From NCBI RefSeq assembly GCF_016862935.1, contig NZ_BONX01000002.1, positions 248,001 to 312,000 on the forward strand: a stretch of DNA of 64,000 nt. The letters run 5' to 3'. The position numbers and the translations under genes are program-made. The stretch comes from Plantactinospora mayteni (lineage in GTDB: Bacteria; Actinomycetota; Actinomycetes; Mycobacteriales; Micromonosporaceae). This document shows, in pieces, positions 9,042 through 18,888 of this stretch. How positions within the stretch are numbered: position 1 is the first letter of the stretch; the number at the start of each line of letters is the position of its first letter. Below the pieces are notes generated by a model that was not told where the DNA came from, made no database searches, and saw nothing but the letters and a program-made list of their open reading frames with translations.

Positions 9042-11855
9042 TCAGTCCGCCATCGCCGGCAGCCGGTTCTCCGAGGAGGCGACGTCCGCCGGTGCCGGCG
9101 GATTCTTCAGGCCGACCTGCACCGCCGTCACCTTGTATTCCGGGCAGTTGGTCGCCCAGTCGGAGTTCTCCGTGGTGACCACGTTCGCCCCGGTGACCGG
9201 GTGGTGGAAGGTCGTGTAGACCACCCCGACCGGCATGCGGTCGGAGAAGACCGCCCGCAGCGAGGTGGCACCGACCCGGCTGGCCAGGGTGACCTCGTCA
9301 CCGTCGTTGATGCCCCGGACCTCCGCGTCGTGCGGGTGGATTTCGAGTACGTCCTCCGGGTGCCACGCCACGTTCCCGGTCCGCCGGGTCTGCGCCCCCA
9401 CGTTGTACTGGCTGAGGATCCGCCCGGTGGTCAGGATCAGCGGGAACTTGCGGGTACTCCGCTCCCGGGTAGGTACGAACGGCGTCTGCACGAACCGGCC
9501 CTTGCCCCGGACGAAGCCGTCCATGTGCATGATCGGGGTGCCCTCGGGAGCGTTGTCGTTGCAGGGCCACTGCACGCTGCCCAGCTTGTCGAGCTTGTCG
9601 AAGGAGACTCCGGCGAAGGTCGGGGTGAGCGCGGCGATCTCGTCCATGATCTGGCTCGGGTGGTCGTACCGCATCGGGTAGCCCATCGCCTGGGCGATCT
9701 CGGCGACGATCTCCCACTCGTGCTTGCCGGTCTTCGGCGCCATCACCGGGCGTACCCGGTTGATTCGGCGCTCGGCGTTGGTGAACGTGCCGTCCTTCTC
9801 CAGGAAGGAGGTGCCGGGCAGGAAGACGTGCGCGAACTTCGCCGTCTCGTTGAGGAACAGGTCCTGCACCACGACCAGTTCCATCGCCGCCAGCGCGGCG
9901 TGCACGTGTTTGGTGTTCGGGTCGGACTGCGCGATGTCCTCGCCCTGTACGAATATCGCCCGGAAGGTGCCCTCGATCGCCGCGTCGAACATGTTCGGGA
10001 TCCGCAGGCCGGGCTCGGGCAGCAGGGTGCTCCCCCACATGTTCTCGAAGACACCGCGCACCACGTCGTCGGAGACGTGTCGGTAGCCGGGCAACTCGTG
10101 CGGGAAGGAGCCCATGTCGCAGGAGCCCTGCACGTTGTTCTGCCCACGCAGCGGGTTGACCCCGACGCCCTCCCGGCCGATGTTGCCGGTCGCCATCGCC
10201 AGGTTGGCCATCCCCATCACCATGGTCGAGCCCTGGCTGTGCTCGGTGACGCCGAGGCCGTAGTAGATCGCCCCGTTGCCGCCGGTGGCGAAGAGCCGGG
10301 CCGCCGCCCGCAACTCCTCGGCCGGTACGCCGGTGAGTTCCTCGACCGCCTCGGGGCTGTTCTCCGGGCGGGCGATGAACTCGGCCCAGCCGTCGAAGTC
10401 CTCGCAGCGCTCGTTGACGAAGGAGCGGTCGACCAGCCCCTCGGTGAGCACCACGTGCGCCATCGCGTTCACCACCGCCACGTTGGTGCCGGGGGCGAGT
10501 TGCAGGTGGTGTTCCGCCTCGATGTGCGGTGACCGGACCAGGTCGATCCGGCGCGGGTCGACCACGATCAGCTTGGCGCCTTCGCGCAGCCGGCGCTTCA
10601 TCCGGGAGGCGAAGACCGGGTGCCCGTCGGTCGGGTTCGCCCCGATCACCATGATCACGTCGGACTGGGCCACCGAGCGGAAGTCCTGGGTACCGGCGGA
10701 GGTGCCGAAGGTCTGCTTCAGGCCGTACCCGGTCGGCGAGTGGCAGACCCGGGCACAGGTGTCCACGTTGTTGTTGCCGAACGCGGCCCGGATCATCTTC
10801 TGCACCACGTAGACCTCCTCGTTCGTGGTACGCGAGGAGGTGATGCCGCCGATCGCCCCGACCCCGTGCCGGGCCTGGATGTCCTTGAGCCTGCTGGCGG
10901 TGTGGGAGATCGCGGTCTCCCAGTCGACCGGGCGCCACTCGTCGGTGATGCTCTCCCGGACCATCGGAGTGAGTACCCGGTCGGGGTGGGTGGCGTAGCC
11001 GAACGCGAACCGGCCCTTGACGCAGGAGTGCCCCTCGTTGGCCCCGCCGTCCTTGTAGGGCACCATCCGGACCAGCTCGGCGCCGCGCAGCTCGGCCTTG
11101 AACGAGCAGCCGACGCCGCAGTACGCGCAGGTGGTGACCACGCTCCGGGTTGGCATGCCGAGCTGCACCACCGACTTCTCCTGCAACGTCGCCGTGGGAC
11201 ACGCCTGCACGCAGGCGCCGCAGGAGACACACTCGGAACTCATGAAGTCGGTGCCGCCGGCCGACACCTTGGAGCCGAAGCCGCGCCCCTCGATGGTCAG
11301 CGCGAACGTCCCCTGCACCTCACCACACGCCCGGACGCAGCGGGAGCAGGCGATGCACTTGGACGCCTCGAAGTCGAAGTACGGGTTGCTGGAGTCGGTC
11401 TTCTCGTCGAGGTGGTTGGCGCCGTCGTAGCCGTACCGGACCTGGCGCAGCCCGACTACACCGGACATGTCCTGCAACTCGCAGTCGCCGTTGGCGGAGC
11501 AGGTGAGGCAGTCCAGCGGGTGGTCGGAGATGTACAGCTCCATCACGCCCTGGCGCAGCTTCTCCAGTTTCGGCGACTGGGTGGTCACCTTCATGCCCTC
11601 GGCGACCGGGGTGGTGCAGGACGCCGGGGTGCCGCGCCGGCCGTCGATCTCGACCAGGCAGAGCCGGCAGGAGCCGAACGCCTCCAGGCTGTCGGTCGCG
11701 CAGAGCTTCGGGATGTCGATCCCGCTCAGCGCCGCCGCCCGCATCACCGAGGTGCCCTCGGGGACCGCGACGGGATGTCCGTCGACCTCGACGGTGACGG
11801 TCGCCGGTCCGGGCTTGGCCGGCGTACCGAGGTCGGGTTCCTTCAACAGGCTCAC
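9042..11855 (-). CDS. fdsA: NAD-dependent formate dehydrogenase, molybdenum alpha subunit
   Basis: The 937-residue catalytic subunit oxidises formate to CO2 at a bis-molybdopterin site. Domains in order: a plant-type [2Fe-2S] ferredoxin domain (about residues 15-95, cysteines in LCATDSLEAFGSCRLC and ASC), a His/Cys-ligated cluster (HPLDCLTCSANGDC), a double [4Fe-4S] ferredoxin domain (CIACSRCVRAC and CVSCGACVQACP), a further cluster motif CAYCGVGC, then the molybdopterin oxidoreductase and dinucleotide-binding domains. The molybdenum ligand is cysteine (ARVCHSPTGYG), not selenocysteine. The start overlaps the fdsB stop by four bases. This is the cytoplasmic, soluble Fds type. Confidence 0.95.
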   Translation of the reverse strand: MSLLKEPDLGTPAKPGPATVTVEVDGHPVAVPEGTSVMRAAALSGIDIPKLCATDSLEAFGSCRLCLVEIDGRRGTPASCTTPVAEGMKVTTQSPKLEKLRQGVMELYISDHPLDCLTCSANGDCELQDMSGVVGLRQVRYGYDGANHLDEKTDSSNPYFDFEASKCIACSRCVRACGEVQGTFALTIEGRGFGSKVSAGGTDFMSSECVSCGACVQACPTATLQEKSVVQLGMPTRSVVTTCAYCGVGCSFKAELRGAELVRMVPYKDGGANEGHSCVKGRFAFGYATHPDRVLTPMVRESITDEWRPVDWETAISHTASRLKDIQARHGVGAIGGITSSRTTNEEVYVVQKMIRAAFGNNNVDTCARVCHSPTGYGLKQTFGTSAGTQDFRSVAQSDVIMVIGANPTDGHPVFASRMKRRLREGAKLIVVDPRRIDLVRSPHIEAEHHLQLAPGTNVAVVNAMAHVVLTEGLVDRSFVNERCEDFDGWAEFIARPENSPEAVEELTGVPAEELRAAARLFATGGNGAIYYGLGVTEHSQGSTMVMGMANLAMATGNIGREGVGVNPLRGQNNVQGSCDMGSFPHELPGYRHVSDDVVRGVFENMWGSTLLPEPGLRIPNMFDAAIEGTFRAIFVQGEDIAQSDPNTKHVHAALAAMELVVVQDLFLNETAKFAHVFLPGTSFLEKDGTFTNAERRINRVRPVMAPKTGKHEWEIVAEIAQAMGYPMRYDHPSQIMDEIAALTPTFAGVSFDKLDKLGSVQWPCNDNAPEGTPIMHMDGFVRGKGRFVQTPFVPTRERSTRKFPLILTTGRILSQYNVGAQTRRTGNVAWHPEDVLEIHPHDAEVRGINDGDEVTLASRVGATSLRAVFSDRMPVGVVYTTFHHPVTGANVVTTENSDWATNCPEYKVTAVQVGLKNPPAPADVASSENRLPAMAD

Positions 11856-13432
11856 GAGTTGGCCTCCTCGTATCGGCCGGTGGACTTCTCACCCCGCGCG
11901 GTGAAGTCGTCCGGGAAGTGCAGCAGTGCGCTGCGTACCGGCATCGGTGTCAGGCCGCCCATCGCGCACAGCGACCCCTCGGTCATCAGCTCGCAGAGAT
12001 CACCCAGCAGGGCCAGGTTTCCGTCCGGGTCCTGGCCGGCGGTGATCTTGTCGATCACCTCGACGCCCCGGACCGCGCCCACCCGGCACGGGGTGCACTT
12101 GCCGCAGGACTCCTCGGCGCAGAACTCCATCGCGAATCTCGCCATCGCCGCCATGTCGACGGTGTCGTCGAAGACCACGATGCCACCGTGGCCGAGCATC
12201 GCGCCAGCCGAGGCGAAGGCTTCGTACTCCATCGGCAGGTCCAGGCCGTCCGCCGGCAGGTACGCCCCGAGCGGGCCGCCGACCTGCACGGCGCGGACCG
12301 GCCGGCCGGTGCGGGTGCCGCCGCCGTAGGTGTGGATCAGCTCGCCCAGCGTCATCCCGAAGGCGGTCTCGAAGATGCCGCCCCGGGCCACGTTGCCGGC
12401 CAACTGGAACACCTGGGTGCCCCGGGACCGCTCCACCCCGAGCGCCTGGTACGCCGCCGCGCCGTCGGCGAGGATCGTCGGCACCGAGGCCAGGGTGAGT
12501 ACGTTGTTCACCACGGTCGGCTTGCCGAACAGGCCGGTGATCGCCGGGATCGGCGGCTTGGCCCGGACCATGCCGCGCTTGCCCTCCAGGCTCTCCAGCA
12601 TCGCGGTCTCCTCGCCGCAGATGTAGGCGCCCGCGCCGACCCGGACGTGCAGGTCGAAGCGGAGCCCGGAGCCGAGGACGTCGCCGCCCAGCCAGCCCTG
12701 CTCCCGGGCCACCGCGATGGCCCGGCGCATCGTCCGCACCGCGTCCGGATATTCGGAGCGGATGTAGAGGTAGCCCTCGGTGGCCCCGACCGCGTACGCG
12801 GCGATGGTCATCCCCTCGATCAGGGTGAACGGGTCGCCCTCCATCAGCATCCGGTCGGCGAAGGTGCCGCTGTCGCCCTCGTCGGCGTTGCAGCAGACGA
12901 ACTTCAACTCGCCGGGAGTCTCCAGCACGGTCTTCCACTTGATCCCGGCCGGGAAACCGGCGCCGCCCCGGCCGCGCAGCCCGGACTCGGTGACCTGGGC
13001 GACCACCTCGGCGGGAGTCAGCTCCAGGGCGCGGCGCAGCCCGGTCAGGCCGCCGTGCCCGACGTAGTCCTCCGGGGAGAGCGGGTCGGTGACGCCGACC
13101 CGGGCGAAGCAGAGTCGGGTCTGGTCGCGCAGCCAGGGCAGTTCCGCCACGACACCCTGGCACAGTTCGTGGTCGGCGCCGTCGAGCAGCCCGGCGGCGA
13201 CGAGATCGGCGACCGCCTCGGGCTCGACCGGCCCGTACCCGATCCGGCCGCGCTCGGTGACCACCTCGACCAGCGGTTCCAGCCAGAGCATGCCGTGCGA
13301 GCCGTTCCGGACCACCCGAACCGACCGGCCCGCCTCGGCCGCCGCCCGCTCGATCTCGGCGGCGACCAGGTCCGCGCCGACCGAGAGCGCGGCCGAGTCG
13401 CGGGGTACGTAGACCGTCACCGGGGTCGTCAT
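11852..13432 (-). CDS. fdsB: Formate dehydrogenase beta subunit, NuoF-like diaphorase
   Basis: This subunit passes electrons from the iron-sulfur chain to NAD+ through FMN. The 526-residue product has a thioredoxin-like N-terminal part (VTVYVPRDSAAL..., to about residue 130). The NuoF core follows, with GRGGAGFPAGIKW and CNADEGDSGTFADR for NADH and FMN binding. The C-terminal ESCGKCTPCRVG supplies [4Fe-4S] ligands. It overlaps fdsG upstream and fdsA downstream by four bases each, so the subunits are translationally coupled. Confidence 0.95.
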   Translation of the reverse strand: MTTPVTVYVPRDSAALSVGADLVAAEIERAAAEAGRSVRVVRNGSHGMLWLEPLVEVVTERGRIGYGPVEPEAVADLVAAGLLDGADHELCQGVVAELPWLRDQTRLCFARVGVTDPLSPEDYVGHGGLTGLRRALELTPAEVVAQVTESGLRGRGGAGFPAGIKWKTVLETPGELKFVCCNADEGDSGTFADRMLMEGDPFTLIEGMTIAAYAVGATEGYLYIRSEYPDAVRTMRRAIAVAREQGWLGGDVLGSGLRFDLHVRVGAGAYICGEETAMLESLEGKRGMVRAKPPIPAITGLFGKPTVVNNVLTLASVPTILADGAAAYQALGVERSRGTQVFQLAGNVARGGIFETAFGMTLGELIHTYGGGTRTGRPVRAVQVGGPLGAYLPADGLDLPMEYEAFASAGAMLGHGGIVVFDDTVDMAAMARFAMEFCAEESCGKCTPCRVGAVRGVEVIDKITAGQDPDGNLALLGDLCELMTEGSLCAMGGLTPMPVRSALLHFPDDFTARGEKSTGRYEEANS

Positions 13433-13905
13433 GCGTCCACCGCCTTCGTCACCAGGGCGTCCAGTCGGGCGGGGGTGAGCCGCCCGTGCACCCGCTCGTC
13501 GATCTGACCGGCCGGGCCGAGCGCGCAGTTGCCCAGGCAGAACACCTGCTCCAGGGTGACCGAACCGTCCGGTGTGGTCTGCCCGACCTTGATGCCCAGG
13601 GTCCGCTCCGCGTACGCGACGAGCTGTTCGGCGCCGACCGACTGGCAGGCTTCGGCCCGACAGAGCTTGACCACGGTCCGCCCGGCCGGCTCGGCCCGGA
13701 AGTCGGTGTAGAAGGTGACCACGCCGTGCACGTCGGCGCGGGAGATGTTCAGCTCGGTCGCCAGCACCGGCACGACGTCGGAGTCGACGTAACCGAACTC
13801 GGCCTGGATCCGGTGCAGGATCGGCAACAGGGCACCACGGTCACCGCGATGCGCCGCGACGAGCGCGCGCACCCGATCCGTCACCGAGGGGTCCGGACTG
13901 GCCAC
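13429..13905 (-). CDS. fdsG: Formate dehydrogenase gamma subunit, NuoE-like
   Basis: A 158-residue thioredoxin-fold [2Fe-2S] subunit related to NuoE. Cluster cysteines are visible as LCRAEACQSVGAE and FCLGNCALGP. The HGVVTFYTDFR region is typical. The frame opens at 13998, but the GTG at 13905 is preferred: GGAGG lies upstream, homology begins just after (VTDRVRALVAAHRGD), and the longer form would run through operator-like DNA at 13962-13975. First gene of fdsG-B-A-D. Confidence 0.92.
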   Translation of the reverse strand: MASPDPSVTDRVRALVAAHRGDRGALLPILHRIQAEFGYVDSDVVPVLATELNISRADVHGVVTFYTDFRAEPAGRTVVKLCRAEACQSVGAEQLVAYAERTLGIKVGQTTPDGSVTLEQVFCLGNCALGPAGQIDERVHGRLTPARLDALVTKAVDA

Positions 13906-13961
13906 GGCGATCCCACCTCCACTCGCGCCGACTGGACCTCCACCATACGTCGCCTTGGATA

Positions 13962-13975
13962 CCGTATGCAATATC
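13962..13975. promoter_or_regulatory. Operator-like element upstream of fdsG (site 3)
   Basis: ACCGTATGCAATAT, 57-70 bp upstream of the fdsG start, fits the pattern nCYGTATRCNRTAT shared with sites 1 and 2. A related half-site, TATCCAGTAT, lies at 14026-14035, between fdsG and the divergent dps gene. The rest of the 299-bp gap shows nothing else I can name. Confidence 0.45.
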
Positions 13976-14204
13976 GCCAGGAGGCCCCGGCAGGTCACCG
14001 GCGAGCCCGCTCCCAGTTGATCAATATCCAGTATCGCCTGCGGAAACTCGTTCCGACAGGGGGCGTGCCACCCGGGACGGCGGTACCCGGCGTACCGGGC
14101 CGGGTCGGAGGCGCCACGACAGGGGCGGGCCTGCGGGTTTGCCGGCGCGGCGCCGGGGTAGCCGCCTGTCTGCCAGCACCGTCGCCGGTCGGAAGGGGCG
14201 TGCG

Positions 14205-14780
14205 ATGAGCGGTCCGGGGCAAACCGTGGGAAGTCAACCGTGGCTGCATCAGCACGACGGGCGGATCCAGGAGTTCGGCACCGTACGGCAGTTTCCGCTC
14301 GGGCTCTCCTCGGACGCCCGGATGTACTCCTGCCAGCGACTCAACCAGGTCCTGGCCGACACCCAGATCCTGCACGCCCTCTACAAGAAGCACCACTGGT
14401 TGATGCGCGGGCCCACCTTCTACCAACTCCACCTGCTGCTCGACAAGCACGCCGGCGAGCAACTGGAACTCGTCGACATGATCGCCGAACGGGTGCAGAC
14501 GCTCGGCGGGGTGGCGGTCGGCGACCCCCGACACGTCGCCGAGATCACCCGGGTTCCCCGCCCGCCGAACGGCGCCGAGCAGGTGCCGGTGATGCTGTCC
14601 CGGCTGCTGGAGGCACACGAGATCATCCTGATCGACGTACGCGACGCCGCCCGGCGGGTGGCCGAGCAGGGCGACGACGGCAGCAACGACCTGCTGGTGT
14701 CGAACGTGCTCCGGACCGGTGAACTACAGGCGTGGTTCGTCGCCGAACACCTGGTCGAGGTGCCGCTGGCCCGGAGCTGA
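14205..14780 (+). CDS. Dps/ferritin-like DNA-protecting protein
   Basis: Dps proteins store iron, consume peroxide and coat DNA under stress. The 191-residue product has the Dps helical bundle with the family signature KKHHWLMRGPTFYQLH, which carries the ferroxidase histidine, then LLDKHAGEQLELVDMIAERVQTLGG with the remaining acidic ligands. The ATG at 14205 follows GGAAGGGG. A frame opening at 14139 has no homology. The C-terminus ends inside a tandem duplication shared with the converging gene. Confidence 0.92.
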   Translation: MSGPGQTVGSQPWLHQHDGRIQEFGTVRQFPLGLSSDARMYSCQRLNQVLADTQILHALYKKHHWLMRGPTFYQLHLLLDKHAGEQLELVDMIAERVQTLGGVAVGDPRHVAEITRVPRPPNGAEQVPVMLSRLLEAHEIILIDVRDAARRVAEQGDDGSNDLLVSNVLRTGELQAWFVAEHLVEVPLARS

Positions 14781-14848
14781 CCCGGGGCGGGGCTAGCTCG
14801 GGACGTGTTGCTGGCCCGGAGCCGACCCGGGGCGGGACTAGCTCGGAT
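14766..14848. repeat. Tandem duplication (period 45) at the dps/GH convergent junction
   Basis: Bases 14766-14803 repeat at 14811-14848 with two differences. The first copy contains the dps TGA; the second contains the stop codon (CTA on the + strand) of the converging glycosidase gene. Each copy preserves the CTAGCTCGG segment that ends that gene. Confidence 0.85.
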
Positions 14849-16529
14849 AGACCTCCAGCTCGGAGAGCTGGCCGGCGGGCCAGCCGGTGTTGCCGGTGAA
14901 CTCCAGCCGGACATACCTGGTCGGGGCGGCCGGGAAGGTGACGCTGACCGTGTTGCCGCTGGCCGGGTCGAACCGCCGCCCGGCCGACGCCGAGAGGGTG
15001 CCGAAGGAGGCGCCGTCGGTGCTGCCGCGTACCGCCAGGATCTGGGTGCGGGCGCCCCAGGCGGGCAACGGGGGCAGCTTCAGCACCACCCGCCCGATCG
15101 CCGTAGCGGCGCCGAGGTCGACCTGCACCCACTGCGGGAAGGCGTGGTTGGGACTCTCCCAGTAGCTGCCCTGGTTGCCGTCGACGATGTTGCCCGAGCC
15201 GTAGTTCTGGACGTGCCCGCTCTCGCTGGTCGGCCGGCCGGCGGCCAGGTTGCGGCCCGGCTCGGGGCCGGGCCCGCCGGTCACCGGCGGGGTCGGCCGG
15301 ACCGGGGTCAGCGCGAGCTGGCCCTTGAGCATCCGGCCACCGTCGGCGGTGATCCGCAGGTAGTAGTCGGACGAGCAGAAGGTGCCGTCCTCGTCCAGGG
15401 CCCGGATGCCGGCCCCGGCCGGGGTGGTCGCCTGGGTCTCGCTGGTCTTGGCGATCTGGTTGCCCTCGTTGAACTCGTCGAACATCGAGACGTAGAGGCC
15501 CTGCGCACCGAGCCGGATCATGTTGTAGAGGTGCCGCCAGTAGAAGTCGCCGTGCCGGCGGTGCCCGGACGAGAGGTCGCCGGGCATCACGCACGGCTGG
15601 TAGTCGATCCCCCGGGCATTGCAGTCGGCCCGGTCGGGCTGGTTGACGTTGGTGTAGAACCAGTCCAGCCCGTCCAGGGTGCCGGTGCGGCCGACCATCC
15701 ACGGCGAGATCATGTTGAACGCGTGGTAGACGTCGAGGAACCCGGGCCGGGAGTCGTTGATCCCCTCCCGCCAGTACGTCGGCACTCCGCCGATCACATA
15801 GCAGCCCTGCGCCTTGAACCAGTTGACCACGTCCAGGCAGGGTGCCGGCGGGAACGGGCGCCCCGGGTCGTTGAAGCCGAAGCCCCAGACGCAGACCACC
15901 GGCCTGCCGTTCTGCCGGGCGTACGCCGCCGAGGCGGTGTGCGCGGACATCTTCGTCGACCAGTCGGTCTTGATCTCCGTCTGGAAGTTCGTCCAGCTCG
16001 TGACGTCGTACATGATGTAGTACTTCCGGCCGAACCGCTCGGCCGCGTCCCGGACCTTGGCCGCCATCGCGTCCCGGGTCGGTCCCTCGTCGCCCATCGG
16101 GTTGAAGCGTTGCAGCGCGGCGGTGTCGCAGTTGTGGTCGCGCATCCACCGGAAGTGCGTGTCGACGGTCTGCTGGTCGTAGGAGGAGAAGAGCTCGGCC
16201 GGCGCTCCGGTGCCGAGGTTCGGGTATGCCGTGGGATAGCCCCGGCTCAGCTCGCGCATGTCCGGCCAGGAGACGATGGTGGTGTTGCTCGGCGAGGGCG
16301 GCTGGAACCGGTCACGGCTCCAGTGCCACCAGCCGCCGATCGGTGCGCCGTCGCCCGGGCAGGCGAACCAGCCCTGGTAGCCGACCGAGATCTTGCCGAC
16401 CACGTCGCCGGGTGGGCTGGCCGCGCTGGCCGGTCCGGTCAACGCCGCCAGCAGTTCGGTGGTGGAGACGGCGGCCAGGGCTGAGCCGGCCGCTGCGGAC
16501 ATCAGAAGTCGTCGGCGTGCTACCGCCAT
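14838..16529 (-). CDS. Secreted GH71/GH99-like protein with C-terminal discoidin (F5/8 C) domain
   Basis: A 563-residue exported protein. The N-terminus has a twin-arginine-type signal (ARRRLLMSAAAGSALAAV). The body (about 35-400) resembles the GH71/GH99-like TIM-barrel group seen in mannan- and glucan-active proteins: VGYQGWFACPGDG, GGWWHWS, YYIMYDVTSW, VVCVWGFGFND, GVPTYWREG and YVSMFDEFNEGNQIAK, where the last two supply candidate catalytic acids. The last 140 residues form an F5/8 type C (discoidin) carbohydrate-binding domain (NLAAGRPTSESG...YVRLEFTGNTG). The start at 16529 follows GAGGAG. The substrate cannot be deduced. Confidence 0.82.
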   Translation of the reverse strand: MAVARRRLLMSAAAGSALAAVSTTELLAALTGPASAASPPGDVVGKISVGYQGWFACPGDGAPIGGWWHWSRDRFQPPSPSNTTIVSWPDMRELSRGYPTAYPNLGTGAPAELFSSYDQQTVDTHFRWMRDHNCDTAALQRFNPMGDEGPTRDAMAAKVRDAAERFGRKYYIMYDVTSWTNFQTEIKTDWSTKMSAHTASAAYARQNGRPVVCVWGFGFNDPGRPFPPAPCLDVVNWFKAQGCYVIGGVPTYWREGINDSRPGFLDVYHAFNMISPWMVGRTGTLDGLDWFYTNVNQPDRADCNARGIDYQPCVMPGDLSSGHRRHGDFYWRHLYNMIRLGAQGLYVSMFDEFNEGNQIAKTSETQATTPAGAGIRALDEDGTFCSSDYYLRITADGGRMLKGQLALTPVRPTPPVTGGPGPEPGRNLAAGRPTSESGHVQNYGSGNIVDGNQGSYWESPNHAFPQWVQVDLGAATAIGRVVLKLPPLPAWGARTQILAVRGSTDGASFGTLSASAGRRFDPASGNTVSVTFPAAPTRYVRLEFTGNTGWPAGQLSELEVYPS

Positions 16530-16615
16530 GGCTGCCGCTCCTCGGGGGGAAGGGATGCGGGTCGATACCTTAGCCTGCCAGTAGCCGACACATTCTCGCA
16601 ATACTTCGACATCAG

Positions 16616-16630
16616 CCTGAAAGATTCAGG
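16616..16630. promoter_or_regulatory. Inverted repeat upstream of the GH71/99-like gene
   Basis: CCTGAA-AGA-TTCAGG, a perfect six-base inverted repeat with a three-base spacer, 87-101 bp upstream of the glycosidase start. It is a possible operator; the binding protein is unknown. Confidence 0.3.
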
Positions 16631-16663
16631 ACACATAGCGGAAAGAAGAGAACTCGCCCCCGC

Positions 16664-18571
16664 TCAGTCCCGGCCCGACCGGCGGTCCCGGCGCGGCTGC
16701 ATCCGGGCCCGCGCCCGGGCCACCTGGACCGCCCGGGTCAGGGTCTCGATGTCGTACGCCCCGTAGTGCCGCCGGTCGTTGATGAAGAAGCTCGGGGTAC
16801 CGGAGACCCCGCTGAGGTCGGCCGAGTCCACGTGCTTGGCGACCCGGGCCGCGTACTCGTTCGTCATCAGATCCGCCTGGAACTGCTCCTGGTCGAGGCC
16901 GAGTTGTCCGGCGTACCCGATCAGGTCGTCGGTGCGCAGCCGGTCCTGGTGGTCGAGCAGCAGGTCGTGCATCTCCCAGAACGCGCCCTGGGCAGCCGCC
17001 GCCTCCGCCGCCTCGGCCGCGAGCTGTGCCTGCGGGTGTACGTCGGTCAGCGGCAGGTGCCGCCAGACGTAGCGCAGGTCGAGATCGGTGAGCAGCTCGC
17101 GTACCGCGGGTTCGGCCTGGCCGCAGTACGGGCACTGGAAGTCGCCGTACTCGACCACCGTGACCGAGGCGTCCGCCGGACCACGGACATGGTCCCGGCG
17201 GGGGTCGACCGGCGGCACGAGGTCGACGAGCTGGTCCGCGTCGCCGAGCAGTGCACGGGTCCGCTGCGGCTTCGGCAGCGCGGCGGTAATCCGGAAGACG
17301 ACCCAGGTGAGCACGGAGGCGACCACCAGGGCGGCGAGTACCCCGATCTTCGCCTCGGCGAGCTGGTCGCCACGGAAGGCCAGCGTGGCGATCAGCAGCG
17401 ACAGGGTGAAGCCGATGCCGGAGATGGTGCCGCTGCCGAGCACTCCGGCCCAGCCCACCGCCGGCCGGATCCGGCTCCCGGTGACCCGCTCCACCAGCCA
17501 GGAGACCCCGGCGACCGCGACCGGCTTGCCGACGACGTAGCCGAGGAAGACGCCGAGGGTCACCGGGGCGGTGACGGCTCGGGCGAGGAACTCGGCGTCG
17601 AGCACGATCCCGGCGTTGGCCAGGCCGAACAGCGGGACGATGAGATAGCTCGACCACGGGTGGTACATCCGCTGGAGCCGGTCGTTCGGCGACAGGGTAC
17701 GGGTCAGGCCGAGCGTGGCACTGCGGGCCAGTTCGGCGGTGGGCTGCTCCCGGAACAGCTTGAACAGGCCACTGGCGTACTCCAGGGCACCCCGGGCCGG
17801 CGAGTACGCGGTCGCGGTAAGGCCGATCGCGAGCCCCGCCACCACCGGCTCCACGCCGCTGGCCAGCAGCGCGGCCCAGAGCGCGACACAGAACGGGAGG
17901 TAGACCAGACCGCGCCGCACCCCGAGCGCCCGCAGCCCGAGCAGTGCCGCAAAGAGCCCGATCGCCACGCCCAGCGGCACGATGTCGACGTGCTCGGTGT
18001 AGACCACCGCGATCACGACCAGCGCCACCAGGTCGTCGACCACGAAGACGGTCAGCAGGAAGATCCGCACCTGGTCGGGTACGCCGCGCCCGAGCAGCGA
18101 GATCAGGCCGAGCGCGAGCGCGGTGTCGGTGGACATCGCCACACCCCAGCCGTGCACGCCGGGACCGCCCCGGTTGACCAGCAGGTAGATCCCGACCGGG
18201 ATCGCCATCCCGAACACGCCGGCCGCGAGCGGGAGCACGAAGCGCCGCCGGTCCCGCAGGTCGCCGAGGTCGAACTCCCGGCGCGCCTCCAGGCCCACCA
18301 CCAGGAAGAACAGGGTCATCAGGCCGCTGTTCACCCAGGTACGCAGGTCGTACGCGACACCGACGCCGTCGAGCCGGATCGACAGCTCGGTGCCCCACAC
18401 CGCCTCGTACGACGAGTTGTCGACGTTCGCCCAGACCAACGCCGCGACGATGGCCGCCACCAGCACCCCGGCGCTACCCGACTCGGTACGCGTGAACCGG
18501 CGCAACGGTGCGGCGATGTCCTGGGCCCAGGCCGTCCGGCCGGACATCCGGGACGAAGGCGAGTCGGTCAC
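16664..18571 (-). CDS. nhaA: NhaA Na+/H+ antiporter fused to a DsbA-like thioredoxin domain
   Basis: A 635-residue membrane protein that exchanges sodium for protons. The NhaA part (about 1-430) has [44 protein letters not shown] and [18 protein letters not shown], where the adjacent aspartates of VVDD are the ion-binding pair of the family. A C-terminal DsbA/thioredoxin-fold domain (about 455-620) has the redox motif [10 protein letters not shown] and [10 protein letters not shown]. The fused form is known in actinobacteria. The GTG at 18571, six bases after GGGGGA, is preferred; the frame stays open to 18730 only because it reads into a folD remnant. Confidence 0.93.
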   Translation of the reverse strand: MTDSPSSRMSGRTAWAQDIAAPLRRFTRTESGSAGVLVAAIVAALVWANVDNSSYEAVWGTELSIRLDGVGVAYDLRTWVNSGLMTLFFLVVGLEARREFDLGDLRDRRRFVLPLAAGVFGMAIPVGIYLLVNRGGPGVHGWGVAMSTDTALALGLISLLGRGVPDQVRIFLLTVFVVDDLVALVVIAVVYTEHVDIVPLGVAIGLFAALLGLRALGVRRGLVYLPFCVALWAALLASGVEPVVAGLAIGLTATAYSPARGALEYASGLFKLFREQPTAELARSATLGLTRTLSPNDRLQRMYHPWSSYLIVPLFGLANAGIVLDAEFLARAVTAPVTLGVFLGYVVGKPVAVAGVSWLVERVTGSRIRPAVGWAGVLGSGTISGIGFTLSLLIATLAFRGDQLAEAKIGVLAALVVASVLTWVVFRITAALPKPQRTRALLGDADQLVDLVPPVDPRRDHVRGPADASVTVVEYGDFQCPYCGQAEPAVRELLTDLDLRYVWRHLPLTDVHPQAQLAAEAAEAAAAQGAFWEMHDLLLDHQDRLRTDDLIGYAGQLGLDQEQFQADLMTNEYAARVAKHVDSADLSGVSGTPSFFINDRRHYGAYDIETLTRAVQVARARARMQPRRDRRSGRD

Positions 18572-18785
18572 CGGTATCCCCCGTCCGGTCAGCCAGTTCC
18601 GGCCCCGGCCGACCACCGCCACCTCGGCGCCGCGCAGCGGCACGTCGTGCCGGCGGAGCAGCTCGACGACCGGGGCACGAACCCGGCAGACGGGCCGCCC
18701 GGGCGGAAACCCGACCGCACCGTCGTCCACGCCGCGCCGGGTCTCGACCTCCCGAGATTTACCACGTTCCGCCCGGTCGGCTGGG
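18572..18785 (-). pseudogene. folD remnant (methylenetetrahydrofolate dehydrogenase/cyclohydrolase)
   Basis: In frame with and upstream of nhaA the DNA encodes [20 protein letters not shown], an excellent match to the segment of FolD that leads into its nucleotide-binding loop. It then runs into unrelated sequence before the nhaA ribosome-binding site. Another frame just upstream reads NVVNLGR, like the preceding FolD segment. The two pieces are out of frame, and the rest of FolD (about 280 residues) is absent. This is a truncated, frameshifted relic. The match is by eye. Confidence 0.6.
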
Positions 18786-18888
18786 CCGGTCCGCCGAAAC
18801 CCGGCGGGGAATCCGCACTCCGTGCCCGGCGTTGTGCTCGGCGGAAACGGCGGAGAAGCCGCCGCTTACGAGGCGGAGGGGAGCAGTC

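Noticed and set aside
16664-18571. NhaA-thioredoxin fusion as novel
   Set aside because: This fused form is already known in actinobacterial genomes.
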